Shown: positions 32,542 to 41,029, numbered from the stretch's first letter. The stretch: DNA of 64,000 nucleotides from UBA940 sp031547885 (GCA_031547885.1 JAVBRO010000016.1:1-64000); one strand, 5' to 3'. The notes: generated by a model from the sequence alone, not told the origin. Numbers and translations are program-made.

Positions 32542-33843
32542 ATGAAACAACTGGACACAAGGCTGATGCACCCCGCCGATCAGATCACGCTGATCATCGG
32601 CCGCATCTACCGCAGCGGAATGACAACAACCAGCGGCGGTAATATTTCGATAAAAGACGAGGAAGGGAATATCTGGATCACGCCCGGCGGCATCGACAAA
32701 GGCTCGCTCGCGGCGCGCGACATCATGTGCGTCAGGCCCGACGGTACGGTCATAGGCCCGCACAAGCCTTCGTCGGAATTTCCGTTCCACAAGGCAATCT
32801 ACGAGATCCGCCCCGAAATGAGGGCCGTCATACACGCCCATCCGCCCACACTGGTATCGTTCAGTATCGTCCACCAGATACCCGACACAAGCATCATCCC
32901 GCAGGCCCGCAGCGTCTGCGGAAAGATCGGTTTCGCACCCTACGCCCTGCCCGGGAGTGCGCTTCTGGGTAAGAAGATCGCCCAGGAATTCCGCGAAAAT
33001 CCCGAATACAAGGCCGTCGTGATGGAAAACCACGGCGTAGTGCTGTGCGGCACGGATATGACCGACGCTTACCAGCGTTTCGAGACGCTCGAATTCTGCG
33101 CCCGCACGCTGCTGAACGCAAAGATCCTGGGCGGCGCAAAGGGCCTTACAGACGGACAGATCGCCGTACACGACAGGTCGATCCCCACCAACCACCCGCA
33201 CTTTATGGATGCCGCATACCCTTCGGACGAGCGCGCCATCCGCACCGACATTGTCCGAATGGTGCGCCGCGCCTGCGACCAGGGGCTGATGATAAGCTCC
33301 TACGGGACGGTCTCGGTGCGCTGGAAAGGCAACGATTTCCTGATCACCCCTCCGGGTGTGGCGCGCTGGGACATCGACCTCGACGATATCGTGCAGGTGC
33401 GCGACGGCATGGTCGAAGCGGGCAAAGTTCCGAGCCGTTCGGTGGCGATGCACCACGAAATTTACCGCGCGAACCCGAAGATTAACTCGATCATCCTGAC
33501 GCAATCGCCCCACCTGATGGGGTTCGCCGTGTCGGGCAGAAAATTCGACGTGCGCACCATTCCCGAAAGCTGGATTCTGCTAAAGGACGTTCCCCTGCTT
33601 CCTTTCGGGACACAGTACGGCGATACGCGCCGGGTGGCCGAAACCGTGCGCGACGTGCCGTGCGTGCTGCTGGCAAACGACTCGGCGGTCGTGACCGGGG
33701 ACGCGCTGCTGCAGACTTTCGACCGCCTCGAAGTGGCCGAATTCACCGCAAAATCGCTCATCATGGCGCAGCCGCTGGGCAAACTCCAGCCGATAAATGA
33801 CCGGGAAGTCGAAGAGCTCCGCGTGGCATTTCACGTAGAATAA
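32542..33843 (+). CDS. Two-domain class II aldolase with degenerate second domain
   Basis: This 433-residue protein is a tandem of two aldolase/adducin folds. The first (residues 1-210) has GGNISIKDEEG, PSSEFPFH (Glu), VIHAHPP (two His ligands) and MENHGVVLCG (third His), so it should be active on a phosphorylated ketose such as L-fuculose- or L-rhamnulose-1-phosphate. The second (about 230-430) keeps the fold (GTVSVRWKGNDFLITPPG, PSRSVAMHHEIY) but has LTQSPHLMG where HAHPP is expected and LLANDSAVV where NHG is expected. The zinc site is therefore lost there. The second half may be structural or bind a regulator. Confidence 0.85.
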   Translation: MKQLDTRLMHPADQITLIIGRIYRSGMTTTSGGNISIKDEEGNIWITPGGIDKGSLAARDIMCVRPDGTVIGPHKPSSEFPFHKAIYEIRPEMRAVIHAHPPTLVSFSIVHQIPDTSIIPQARSVCGKIGFAPYALPGSALLGKKIAQEFRENPEYKAVVMENHGVVLCGTDMTDAYQRFETLEFCARTLLNAKILGGAKGLTDGQIAVHDRSIPTNHPHFMDAAYPSDERAIRTDIVRMVRRACDQGLMISSYGTVSVRWKGNDFLITPPGVARWDIDLDDIVQVRDGMVEAGKVPSRSVAMHHEIYRANPKINSIILTQSPHLMGFAVSGRKFDVRTIPESWILLKDVPLLPFGTQYGDTRRVAETVRDVPCVLLANDSAVVTGDALLQTFDRLEVAEFTAKSLIMAQPLGKLQPINDREVEELRVAFHVE

Positions 33844-33911
33844 ATGGTTAATGATTAATGGTTAAAGGTTAATTACTAATCGTATTTTATCATTGACCAT
33901 TAGCCATTAAA
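33843..33911. repeat. Word-repeat inverted spacer (TTAATGGTTAATGAT type)
   Basis: The left part is AATGGTTAATGATTAATGG and the right part CATTGACCATTAGCCATTAA. It fills the junction between the aldolase and lipoate ligase genes. Confidence 0.85.
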
Positions 33912-33921
33912 AATTTTATAA

Positions 33922-34587
33922 ATGAAAATACTGAAAAGTCTTTCGGATGATCCGATGCGGAATCTTGCGCTGGAGCGGGAACTGCTCATAGGGCGGACGG
34001 AAGACTTTTTGCTGCTCTACATAAACCGGCCGTCGGTGATCGTCGGGCGCAACCAGTCGCCCGCCGCCGAAACCGACCTCGAGCTGTGCCGCCGCCTCGA
34101 AATACCTGTCATACAGCGCATTTCGGGCGGCGGAACCGTTTACCACGACCACGGAAATATCAACTACTCTTTTATAACCGCGCGCGGAGAGCCCCCCCTG
34201 CTCGATTCGCGTCCGCATCAACCGATCGTCGACGCACTCGCCGCAATGGGTGTGGCAACTACGGTCGGACCGCGCGGGGAATTGCTCACCGGCGGGCGGA
34301 AGATCTCCGGGACAGCGTCCTACGTCACGGGACGGAGACAGCTTTTCCACGGGACGCTGCTCTACGACACCGACCTTGTGACGATGCGCCTCGTACTGCG
34401 GGGAAACACGGCGGAACGCGGACGAAAAATAGCATCCGTACCTTCGGAAACCACAAACCTGAAACCACTTCTGCCACGTTTCGGCACACCCCGCGCGTTT
34501 ATGGAGAGCCTGGCCGCACAGATAGCCATAAATTGCAACGCGGGCGAACCTGAGGCAGTCATTTTTAAAAATTTGACCGATATATAG
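33922..34587 (+). CDS. Short lipoate-protein ligase (LplA catalytic domain)
   Basis: This 221-residue protein contains the catalytic fold: GRNQSPAAET, RISGGGTVYHDHGNINYSF and the lysine-bearing GGRKISGTASYV with HGTLLYD. It lacks the C-terminal adenylation-accessory domain of full-length LplA (about 330 residues), so it may need a separate partner or take lipoyl-AMP or lipoyl-carrier from elsewhere. Its place beside the E2 gene cluster suggests it modifies Lys43 of that E2. It is the last gene before the rhamnose genes, followed by a 177-bp gap with a candidate promoter. Confidence 0.85.
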   Translation: MKILKSLSDDPMRNLALERELLIGRTEDFLLLYINRPSVIVGRNQSPAAETDLELCRRLEIPVIQRISGGGTVYHDHGNINYSFITARGEPPLLDSRPHQPIVDALAAMGVATTVGPRGELLTGGRKISGTASYVTGRRQLFHGTLLYDTDLVTMRLVLRGNTAERGRKIASVPSETTNLKPLLPRFGTPRAFMESLAAQIAINCNAGEPEAVIFKNLTDI

Positions 34588-34700
34588 CTCTTAAATGCTG
34601 TAGCAGCAGTTTCAAGAGGTTTGATGAATAGCGGCGGTTTTTGTATCATATTTTATAATATTAGTGTCAAAATATCCACCCTGAAAAGCCCGCTATTCCA

Positions 34701-34708
34701 TACTTTTG
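34701..34708 (+). promoter_or_regulatory. Candidate -7 element before rhamnulokinase
   Basis: TACTTTTG, 56 bp upstream of the kinase ATG. No TTTG at the right distance, which would suit an activator-dependent promoter (AraC-type). The small GCTGTAGCAGC inverted repeat at about 34599 may be an operator or weak terminator. Confidence 0.4.
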
Positions 34709-34764
34709 TAAAAACCGGAGCTGCGCCGCAGCGTCCGCTTTGGCAAACCCATCCCAAAAAACCT

Positions 34765-36240
34765 ATGGAAGCTAAGAATTTCGTGGCATTCGATCTGGGC
34801 GCAACCAGCGGACGCACAATCCTCGGGACACTTGCCGGCGGTAAACTTTCCCTGAAAGAACTGACCCGTTTTCCCAACCGGATGGTCCCGCTCGCGGGAC
34901 ACTACCACTGGAATATATTCTCGCTCTATGAACACCTCAAGGAAGGACTCGCCGCTGCCGCTAAAGAGGGCGTCGGGATAACTTCCGTGGGGATAGACAC
35001 CTGGGGCGTCGATTTCGCCTTCATCGGCAGGGACGGTTCGGTGATGGGGATGCCATACGCTTACCGCGACCCGGCCATCGCGACGGCTCACACCGAATAT
35101 TTCGAAAAGGTGCTGCCGCGCGAAAAGGTCTACGCACGGACCGGCATCCAGATAATGAATTTCAACTCGCTTTTTCAGTTATACGCGCGGCGGCGCGACG
35201 GCTCGTCCCAACTCTCAGCGGCCGAACGCCTTCTCTTTATGCCCGACGCGCTGAGCTACATGCTGACCGGAAACAAGGTGACGGAATACACCATCGCTTC
35301 GACCTCGCAGATACTCGATCCGGTCACGAAACGCATGGACGCCGAACTGCTGGCTTCGGTGGGGCTGGCCGAAGAGATGTTCGAAGATATCGTCATGCCG
35401 GGCCACGTCGTAGGGATGCTGCGAAAGGATATCGCCGACGAGGCGGGCCTGCCGCAGATACCGGTCGTTGCGGTCGCCGGGCACGATACCGGTTCTGCCG
35501 TCGCGGCTGTTCCGGCAACCGACGAAAAGTTCGCATACCTCAGTTCGGGAACATGGTCGCTGATGGGGATCGAGGTCGAACAGCCCGTCATAACGGAAGA
35601 GACTTCGCGCCTGAACGTCACAAACGAAGGGGGCGTGGAGGGCACGACGCGCCTCTTGAAAAACATTACCGGGATGTGGCTGGTCGAACAGTGCCTCGCC
35701 GAATGGAAACGGCAGGGGACGGCCTACACCTATCCGGAAATGGTCGAGACGGCCATCGCCGCGCCCGAATTCGGCGCCTTTATAGACCCGGACGACCCGT
35801 CGTTCGCGGCTCCGGCAAGCATGACCGCCGCCATCGACGCATACTGCACGCGCACGGGGCAGAAAAAACCATCGGACCACGGCGAATACATCCGCGTGAT
35901 CTTCGAGAGCCTCGCCCTGAAATACCGCCAGACGCTGGATATGTTCCGCGGACTCGCCCCGTTCCCCGTCGAAAAACTGCATGTCATAGGCGGCGGGTCG
36001 AAAAACACCTTACTGAATCAGTTCACGGCCAATTCCATCGGCATTCCGGTCATAGCCGGGCCGTCGGAAGCCACCGCCATAGGCAACATCATGATACAGG
36101 CAAAGGCTGCCGGATTAGTTGGTACGCTGCAGGAGATGAGGGCCGTGATAGCCGCCGGCGTGGAAACCCACACATACACCCCGCAGGATACGGCGAAGTG
36201 GCAGGAAGCGTATGAAAATTTCCGGAAGGTCATCGGTTGA
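34765..36240 (+). CDS. rhaB: L-rhamnulokinase (FGGY family)
   Basis: The 491-residue protein is taken from ATG 34765 (MEAKNFVAFDLGATSGR); upstream in-frame codons run through the promoter region and were dropped. The FGGY fold shows FDLGATSGRTI (phosphate 1), GIDTWGVDFAF, VAGHDTGSAV, SSGTWSLMG and VIGGGSKNTLLNQ. It phosphorylates L-rhamnulose at C1 with ATP. It is followed by rhamnose isomerase and transporter genes, which makes the rhamnose assignment good, although FGGY kinases for related 6-deoxyketoses look alike. Confidence 0.88.
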   Translation: MEAKNFVAFDLGATSGRTILGTLAGGKLSLKELTRFPNRMVPLAGHYHWNIFSLYEHLKEGLAAAAKEGVGITSVGIDTWGVDFAFIGRDGSVMGMPYAYRDPAIATAHTEYFEKVLPREKVYARTGIQIMNFNSLFQLYARRRDGSSQLSAAERLLFMPDALSYMLTGNKVTEYTIASTSQILDPVTKRMDAELLASVGLAEEMFEDIVMPGHVVGMLRKDIADEAGLPQIPVVAVAGHDTGSAVAAVPATDEKFAYLSSGTWSLMGIEVEQPVITEETSRLNVTNEGGVEGTTRLLKNITGMWLVEQCLAEWKRQGTAYTYPEMVETAIAAPEFGAFIDPDDPSFAAPASMTAAIDAYCTRTGQKKPSDHGEYIRVIFESLALKYRQTLDMFRGLAPFPVEKLHVIGGGSKNTLLNQFTANSIGIPVIAGPSEATAIGNIMIQAKAAGLVGTLQEMRAVIAAGVETHTYTPQDTAKWQEAYENFRKVIG

Positions 36241-36245
36241 TTATT

Positions 36246-36402
36246 TAATCATGAACCATAAATCATGAATCATAAATTTTCGCGTGCTTCGCACTCTCCT
36301 TATTTACTTTGATATCAATGTATTTAATTACAACAAAATACCATTAAAACCAGTCGCGCAACGACACAATCACTCATGATTCATGATTCATGATTCATGA
36401 TT
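36246..36402. repeat. Word-repeat inverted spacer (TCATGAT type) with 90-bp core
   Basis: The left arm 36246-36278 has AATCATGAACCATAAATCATG; the right arm 36374-36401 is four exact copies of TCATGAT. The arms are complementary and enclose an AT-rich core with GATATCAATG. It sits directly before the rhamnose isomerase start codon. Confidence 0.9.
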
Positions 36403-36416
36403 TAAAATTCAACATT

Positions 36417-37673
36417 ATGAAACAGGATCAGGTAATCAGGGCTTACGAAAACGCCAAAGCGCGTTACGCCGAATTCGGCATCGATACTGAAAAAGCGCTC
36501 GAACAACTCGCAAAACTTTCGCTCTCGCTGCACTGCTGGCAGACGGACGACGTGTCGGGTTTCGAGAATCCCGACGGGGAGCTTTCGGGCGGAATCGCGG
36601 CAACGGGCAACTACCCCGGAAAGGCGCGAAATATCGCCGAAGTGAGGGCCGACCTCGAAAAAGCCGTGTCGCTTATCCCGGGCAGCCACCGCGTCAGCCT
36701 GCACGCCATTTACGGCGATTTCGGCGGCAAAAAAGTGGACCGCGACCAGATCACGCCCGAACATTTCCAGAGCTGGATCGACTGGGCAAAGACAAACGAC
36801 CTCAAACTGGACTTCAACTCCACCAGTTTCTCGCACGCGAAAAGCGGCGACCAAAGCCTTGCTAACCGCGATAAGGGGATCCGCGATTTCTGGATCGAAC
36901 ACACCATCCGCAGCCGCGCAATAGCCGACGAAATGGGCCGCCAGTTGGGCAGTCCCGCCTGCCACAACCTGTGGATACACGACGGTTCGAAAGACATCAC
37001 CGTGGACCGCTATTTCTACCGCCGGATGCTCAAGGATTCGCTCGATAAAATTTTCGCGAAGAAATTCGCCAACGTGAAGGATGCCGTCGAAAGCAAACTG
37101 TTCGGGATGGGCCTGGAGAGCTACACCGTCGGGTCGCACGAGTTCTACATGGGCTATGCCGCCAAGAACGACATCATGTGCACGCTCGACATGGGCCACT
37201 ACCACCCTACCGAGGAGACCTACGACAAGATATCGTCGCTGCTGCTGTTCACGCCCGAGATCATGCTCCACGTGAGCCGTCCGGTGCGCTGGGACAGCGA
37301 CCACGTGGTGATACTGAACGACAGCGTGATGATGCTGGCGCAGGAGATCGTGTGGGCCGACGCGATGGAGCGCACGAACGTTGGGCTCGACTATTTCGAC
37401 GCTTCGCTCAATCGGCTGGGCGCTTACGTTATCGGTTCGCGCGCGACGCAAAAGGCGTTCCTGCAGGCGTTCCTTAGCCCGATCCGGGCCCTGCGCGAAG
37501 ACGAAGCCGAGGGACGTTTCTTCCAGCGCCTGGCGCGTCTCGAAGAGGCAAAAAGTCTTCCCTGGGCCGACGTTTACAACTACTTCTGCATGCAGCAGGG
37601 CGTTCCCGTGGCCGAAGATTTCATCGCCGACATCGAGAAATACGAACGCGAAGTCACCTCAAAGCGCGGTTAA
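36417..37673 (+). CDS. rhaA: L-rhamnose isomerase
   Basis: The 418-residue protein is taken from ATG 36417; nine extra codons upstream are repeat sequence. It converts L-rhamnose to L-rhamnulose with Mn2+. Characteristic segments are LSLHCWQTDDVSGFE, NLWIHDGSKDITVDR, SHEFYMGYAAKNDI, LDMGHYHPTE and HVSRPVRWDSDHVV, which supply the metal-binding Glu, Asp and His residues. Length matches the family. It acts between the transporter and the kinase in the pathway. Confidence 0.95.
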   Translation: MKQDQVIRAYENAKARYAEFGIDTEKALEQLAKLSLSLHCWQTDDVSGFENPDGELSGGIAATGNYPGKARNIAEVRADLEKAVSLIPGSHRVSLHAIYGDFGGKKVDRDQITPEHFQSWIDWAKTNDLKLDFNSTSFSHAKSGDQSLANRDKGIRDFWIEHTIRSRAIADEMGRQLGSPACHNLWIHDGSKDITVDRYFYRRMLKDSLDKIFAKKFANVKDAVESKLFGMGLESYTVGSHEFYMGYAAKNDIMCTLDMGHYHPTEETYDKISSLLLFTPEIMLHVSRPVRWDSDHVVILNDSVMMLAQEIVWADAMERTNVGLDYFDASLNRLGAYVIGSRATQKAFLQAFLSPIRALREDEAEGRFFQRLARLEEAKSLPWADVYNYFCMQQGVPVAEDFIADIEKYEREVTSKRG

Positions 37674-37691
37674 TTTATCCGGCCCCGCCCA

Positions 37692-37814
37692 GTCATTCCG
37701 AGTGAGCCGTAATAATAGAGGTATTGTTATTCGAGGCAAAACATACGGCGACGAGGAATCTTCAAAATACAATAAACGGTAGATTCCTCGTCGTTTCACT
37801 TCCCTCGGAATGAC
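37692..37814. repeat. Complete REP-like element with nested inverted repeats
   Basis: Outer arms GTCATTCCGAG and CTCGGAATGAC, inner arms CGACGAGGAATCT and AGATTCCTCGTCG. This is the most complete copy in the window and lies between rhamnose isomerase and transporter genes. Confidence 0.92.
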
Positions 37815-37855
37815 AAACAATGGATCCGAAAAATATAACCTAAAACTACTAAATT

Positions 37856-38875
37856 ATGGAAATCCTGTTGGGACTGCTCATAATAGCCGTCGGGAGCTTC
37901 GGACAGTCGAGCTCCTACGTCCCCATCAAAAAGGTCAAAGAATGGAGCTGGGAGAGTTTCTGGCTCACCCAGGGCGTTTTCGCGTGGCTCGTGTGGCCGC
38001 TGCTGGGTACGCTGTTGGCGATCCCTGAAAGCGGCTCGCTCATGGGATTGCTGAAAGCGGGCGGAGCGCTGCAATCGATCGGTTTCGGTGTGCTGTGGGG
38101 CATCGGGGGACTGACATTTGGTCTCAGTATGCGCTATCTGGGCGTGGCGCTCGGGCAGAGCATTTCGCTGGGCACCTGCTCGGCCTTCGGAACGCTCATT
38201 CCGGCGATCATGGCTGGCGACAACCTTTTCAGCGGAAACGGGCTGATCCTTCTCCTGGGCGTCTGCGTCACTCTTGCCGGCATCACGGTGATCGGATTCG
38301 CCGGTTCGCTGCGGGCCAAATGCATGACCGAAGAGCAGAAAAAAGCGGCGATCAAGGATTTCGCGCTTACCAAAGGCCTCCTGGTGGCTCTGCTGGCCGG
38401 GGTTATGAGCGCATGTTTCGCGCTGGGGCTCAACGCCGGAACGCCCGTCAAAGAGGCAGCCGTCGCACAGGGCGTCACGCCGCTCTTCGCCGGGCTTCCC
38501 GTGATACTGATGGTGACGCTGGGCGGTTTCGCGACCAACGCTTCGTTCTGCCTCTTCCAGAATGCACGCAACAAAACTTTCGGCGATTACGCAAAAAAAG
38601 GCGTCCTGGTCAACAACCTGCTCTTCTGCGCGCTGGCCGGGGTGCTGTGGTACTCGCAGTTCTTCGGGCTGGAGATGGGCAAGAGTTTCCTCGCGGGTTC
38701 GCCCGTACTGCTGGCGTTCTCGTGGAGCATCCTGATGTCGCTCAACATCGTATTTTCGAACGTGTGGGGACTCATCCTCAAGGAGTGGAAAGGATGCGAC
38801 AGGCGCACCGTCGCCGTCCTCGCCGCAGGCATCGTCATACTGATATTTTCGGTTTTCTTCCCCTCGCTGTTCTGA
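37856..38875 (+). CDS. rhaT: L-rhamnose-proton symporter
   Basis: This 339-residue inner-membrane protein has ten hydrophobic segments, starting LLGLLIIAVGSFGQSSSYVP, which is the hallmark RhaT N-terminus with the Lys pair KKVKEWSWESFW. Other RhaT-like parts are GIGGLTFGLSMRYLGVALG and TLGGFATNASFCLF. It imports L-rhamnose with a proton. It is followed 69 bp later by the AraC gene, with a hairpin between. Confidence 0.93.
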   Translation: MEILLGLLIIAVGSFGQSSSYVPIKKVKEWSWESFWLTQGVFAWLVWPLLGTLLAIPESGSLMGLLKAGGALQSIGFGVLWGIGGLTFGLSMRYLGVALGQSISLGTCSAFGTLIPAIMAGDNLFSGNGLILLLGVCVTLAGITVIGFAGSLRAKCMTEEQKKAAIKDFALTKGLLVALLAGVMSACFALGLNAGTPVKEAAVAQGVTPLFAGLPVILMVTLGGFATNASFCLFQNARNKTFGDYAKKGVLVNNLLFCALAGVLWYSQFFGLEMGKSFLAGSPVLLAFSWSILMSLNIVFSNVWGLILKEWKGCDRRTVAVLAAGIVILIFSVFFPSLF

Positions 38876-38905
38876 AAATTGGCCGGAAATCCGTATATTG
38901 ACAGC

Positions 38906-38937
38906 GCGGACGGGACGCATAACGCCGTTCCGTCCGC
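38906..38937. other. GC-rich hairpin between transporter and regulator genes
   Basis: An 11-bp stem (GCGGACGGGAC with one G-T pair to GTTCCGTCCGC) is followed by TGCTTTTATG, where the ATG starts the AraC gene. It may act as an attenuator or partial terminator that lowers regulator expression. Confidence 0.5.
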
Positions 38938-38944
38938 TGCTTTT

Positions 38945-39844
38945 ATGGACGAAGCCATACACCTGAAATATCTGATCGCGGGCGAGAGCGACCGCCTGTG
39001 GGGTCTCACGATCAACTCGGTGGGCTACCAGAGCGTCAAACCCGGCGAGGCGTATCCTCCCGGCAACCACCCCACGCGGTACCTCTTCTCGCCGGACAAA
39101 GGGCGCGTGCTCGACGAATACCAACTCCTCTATATAGTCAAAGGCAGCGGGGAGTTCCGGTCGGAAAGCACGGGAAGGGAGAGACCGATGCCCGTCACCG
39201 AAGGGAACATGTTCATGCTCTTTCCCGGCGAATGGCACAACTACCGCCCCGACCGGCGAACCGGATGGGACGAATATTGGATCGGTTTCCAGGGCGAGGT
39301 GATAGACAACCGCGTTGCGAACGGCTTCTTCAGCCGCCAGAGGCCGGTGCTGAACGTCGGGATCAACGACGAGATGGCGTCATTATACCGCCGTGCCATC
39401 GCCATCGCCATCGAACAGCGTTCGGGTTACCAGCAGGTGCTGGCAGGAGTCGTCAACCTGATGCTGGGTCTGGCATACTCGGCCGACCGCAACCGGCTGC
39501 TCGGCGGAAGCGAGGTAGAAGGACGCATCAACCGTGCGAAGATCATCATCGCCGAAGAGTACCGCGACATCAAACCCGAGGCTGTCGCAGCAAGGCTCAA
39601 CATGAGTTATTCTAGTTTCCGTAAAATTTTCCGCGAATATACCGGCTTCGCACCCATGCAGTATATCCACGAACACAAGATCGGGAAAGCCAGGGAGATG
39701 CTCACCAATACCGAGATGCCTATCAAGGAGATAGCCTACCGGCTGGGTTTCGAGAACCACGAATATTTCTTCACGGCGTTCCGAAAAAGCACGGGCCTCA
39801 CGCCGCTCCATTACCGGCGGCTGACGCAGGGCAAAAGCCTCTGA
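38945..39844 (+). CDS. AraC-family regulator, RhaR-like
   Basis: The 299-residue protein is taken from ATG 38945; an in-frame TTG upstream overlaps the hairpin. The N-terminal cupin-like effector domain includes YQLLYIVKGSGEF and MLFPGEWHNYRP. The C-terminal double helix-turn-helix has PEAVAARLNMSYSSFRKIF and IKEIAYRLGFENHEYFFTAF. Its place after rhaB-rhaA-rhaT matches the rhamnose activator of Bacteroides thetaiotaomicron, so it probably activates this half of the cluster in response to rhamnose. The upstream half has GntR control, giving two regulators for one region. Confidence 0.85.
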   Translation: MDEAIHLKYLIAGESDRLWGLTINSVGYQSVKPGEAYPPGNHPTRYLFSPDKGRVLDEYQLLYIVKGSGEFRSESTGRERPMPVTEGNMFMLFPGEWHNYRPDRRTGWDEYWIGFQGEVIDNRVANGFFSRQRPVLNVGINDEMASLYRRAIAIAIEQRSGYQQVLAGVVNLMLGLAYSADRNRLLGGSEVEGRINRAKIIIAEEYRDIKPEAVAARLNMSYSSFRKIFREYTGFAPMQYIHEHKIGKAREMLTNTEMPIKEIAYRLGFENHEYFFTAFRKSTGLTPLHYRRLTQGKSL

Positions 39845-39895
39845 CACCCGCAGGAAAGTATTCCCCGCGGCGCCGTGCCCGCTGCCCCGCGATCG

Positions 39896-40996
39896 TTAAA
39901 AGTATGTCCCGGGATAGTCGTGCCGCTCGTTGCCTTTCCAGTAGCAGGGGGAGTCACCGTAAAAGCCGAAGACATACACATCGCCGTTGGGAGCGATATA
40001 GACCTCGCGGGCCTCGGATTCCGCCTGGGTCAGCTCGAAGACCGCCTCTCCCTTCCAATAAATGGCGGTGTCGTTCCCATTGAGCCTGTGGTGAATTCCG
40101 GCCATGTACACCTCGTTTTTATAGACGCTGATGCCGTAAGGAGTGTAAGAGTCTCGATCGGTATCGAGACTTGTTTTCACCACCTTGAACTCTCCGTTCT
40201 CCCAGTAGCCGTAAGAAGATTTAATACCATTTTCATTCCCTGGTTCGTCAACGTAGGTGTACGCAGTGCCCGGAATATAAAGCCTGCCCTCAGGAGTAAT
40301 GAATATATCCGCCCCCCAGCTAAATGCTCCCACCTCCAATCTGTCGTTGATAATGCCGTTCTTCCAGTAGCAGGCATGCATGCCTTCAGTCCATGCGTTG
40401 AACTCGAAGTACCTCCCGATGATATAAACATCCCCTTTGAAAACGATCATCTTGAAGGCCTGGTAAATGTAGCCGTCACGAGGCTCCTGAAGGGTCTGCA
40501 TCCGCCCGTTCTTCCAGTAGCAGGGATGCCAGTCGCCCACGTCCTCTGAGAATTTCCTGATGCCGAGGATATACACATCGTTGCCGATGACCGTGATCCA
40601 ACTGCCTTCCGCCGTGACATCACCGAGCGTCCCGTCGGTAATGTCGACGCGGCCGCCGCCGTTCTTCCAGTAGCAGGGTATGACGGTGTGGCTCTGATAA
40701 AGAGTCTGTCCGCAGACGTAAACGTCCTTGCCGTCGAAATAGATACTGCCATTATAATTGGAAGCATCCTCCGGACCGGGATGGACCACCCCGTTCTTCA
40801 AGTAGTTGTTGTACGAAAGACAGTAAACGTCCTTCCCGTATATGTGCATATCGCCCTCCCAGCGGAATTCGGGGATGCCGTCGCTGACATCCGTGTTGCC
40901 GCCGGGATTGTCGGGATCAGTGGTGCCGCCGCCACCGTCGCATCGGACGAATGCAAGTAATGACATGCATAATACAATTGCGCAGAACCGTTTCAT
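39896..40996 (-). CDS. Exported protein with seven CYWKNG repeats, predicted beta-propeller
   Basis: The 366-residue protein is taken from ATG 40996. The signal ends near LAFVRC (Cys19, possible lipoprotein though Arg at -1 is unusual), followed by a Gly/Pro/Asp linker. Then come seven repeats of about 49 residues: [DER]xYxxG at about 56, 91, 140, 189, 238, 295 and 339, and YW[KE]NG or CYWKG at 66, 108, 159, 209, 264, 313 and 351. This strongly suggests a seven-bladed propeller. Cysteines in five of the blades may form disulfides. It has no catalytic motif that I know. It is monocistronic and I do not recognise a named family. Confidence 0.75.
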   Translation of the reverse strand: MKRFCAIVLCMSLLAFVRCDGGGGTTDPDNPGGNTDVSDGIPEFRWEGDMHIYGKDVYCLSYNNYLKNGVVHPGPEDASNYNGSIYFDGKDVYVCGQTLYQSHTVIPCYWKNGGGRVDITDGTLGDVTAEGSWITVIGNDVYILGIRKFSEDVGDWHPCYWKNGRMQTLQEPRDGYIYQAFKMIVFKGDVYIIGRYFEFNAWTEGMHACYWKNGIINDRLEVGAFSWGADIFITPEGRLYIPGTAYTYVDEPGNENGIKSSYGYWENGEFKVVKTSLDTDRDSYTPYGISVYKNEVYMAGIHHRLNGNDTAIYWKGEAVFELTQAESEAREVYIAPNGDVYVFGFYGDSPCYWKGNERHDYPGTYF

Positions 40997-41029
40997 ACTC
41001 ACCTCTTTTAAAATTTGGTTATTATAATG

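Noticed and set aside
23595..36402. CRISPR arrays, considered for the regular AT-rich repeats
   Set aside because: Repeats are 7-15 nt words without unique spacers of constant length and no cas genes are present.
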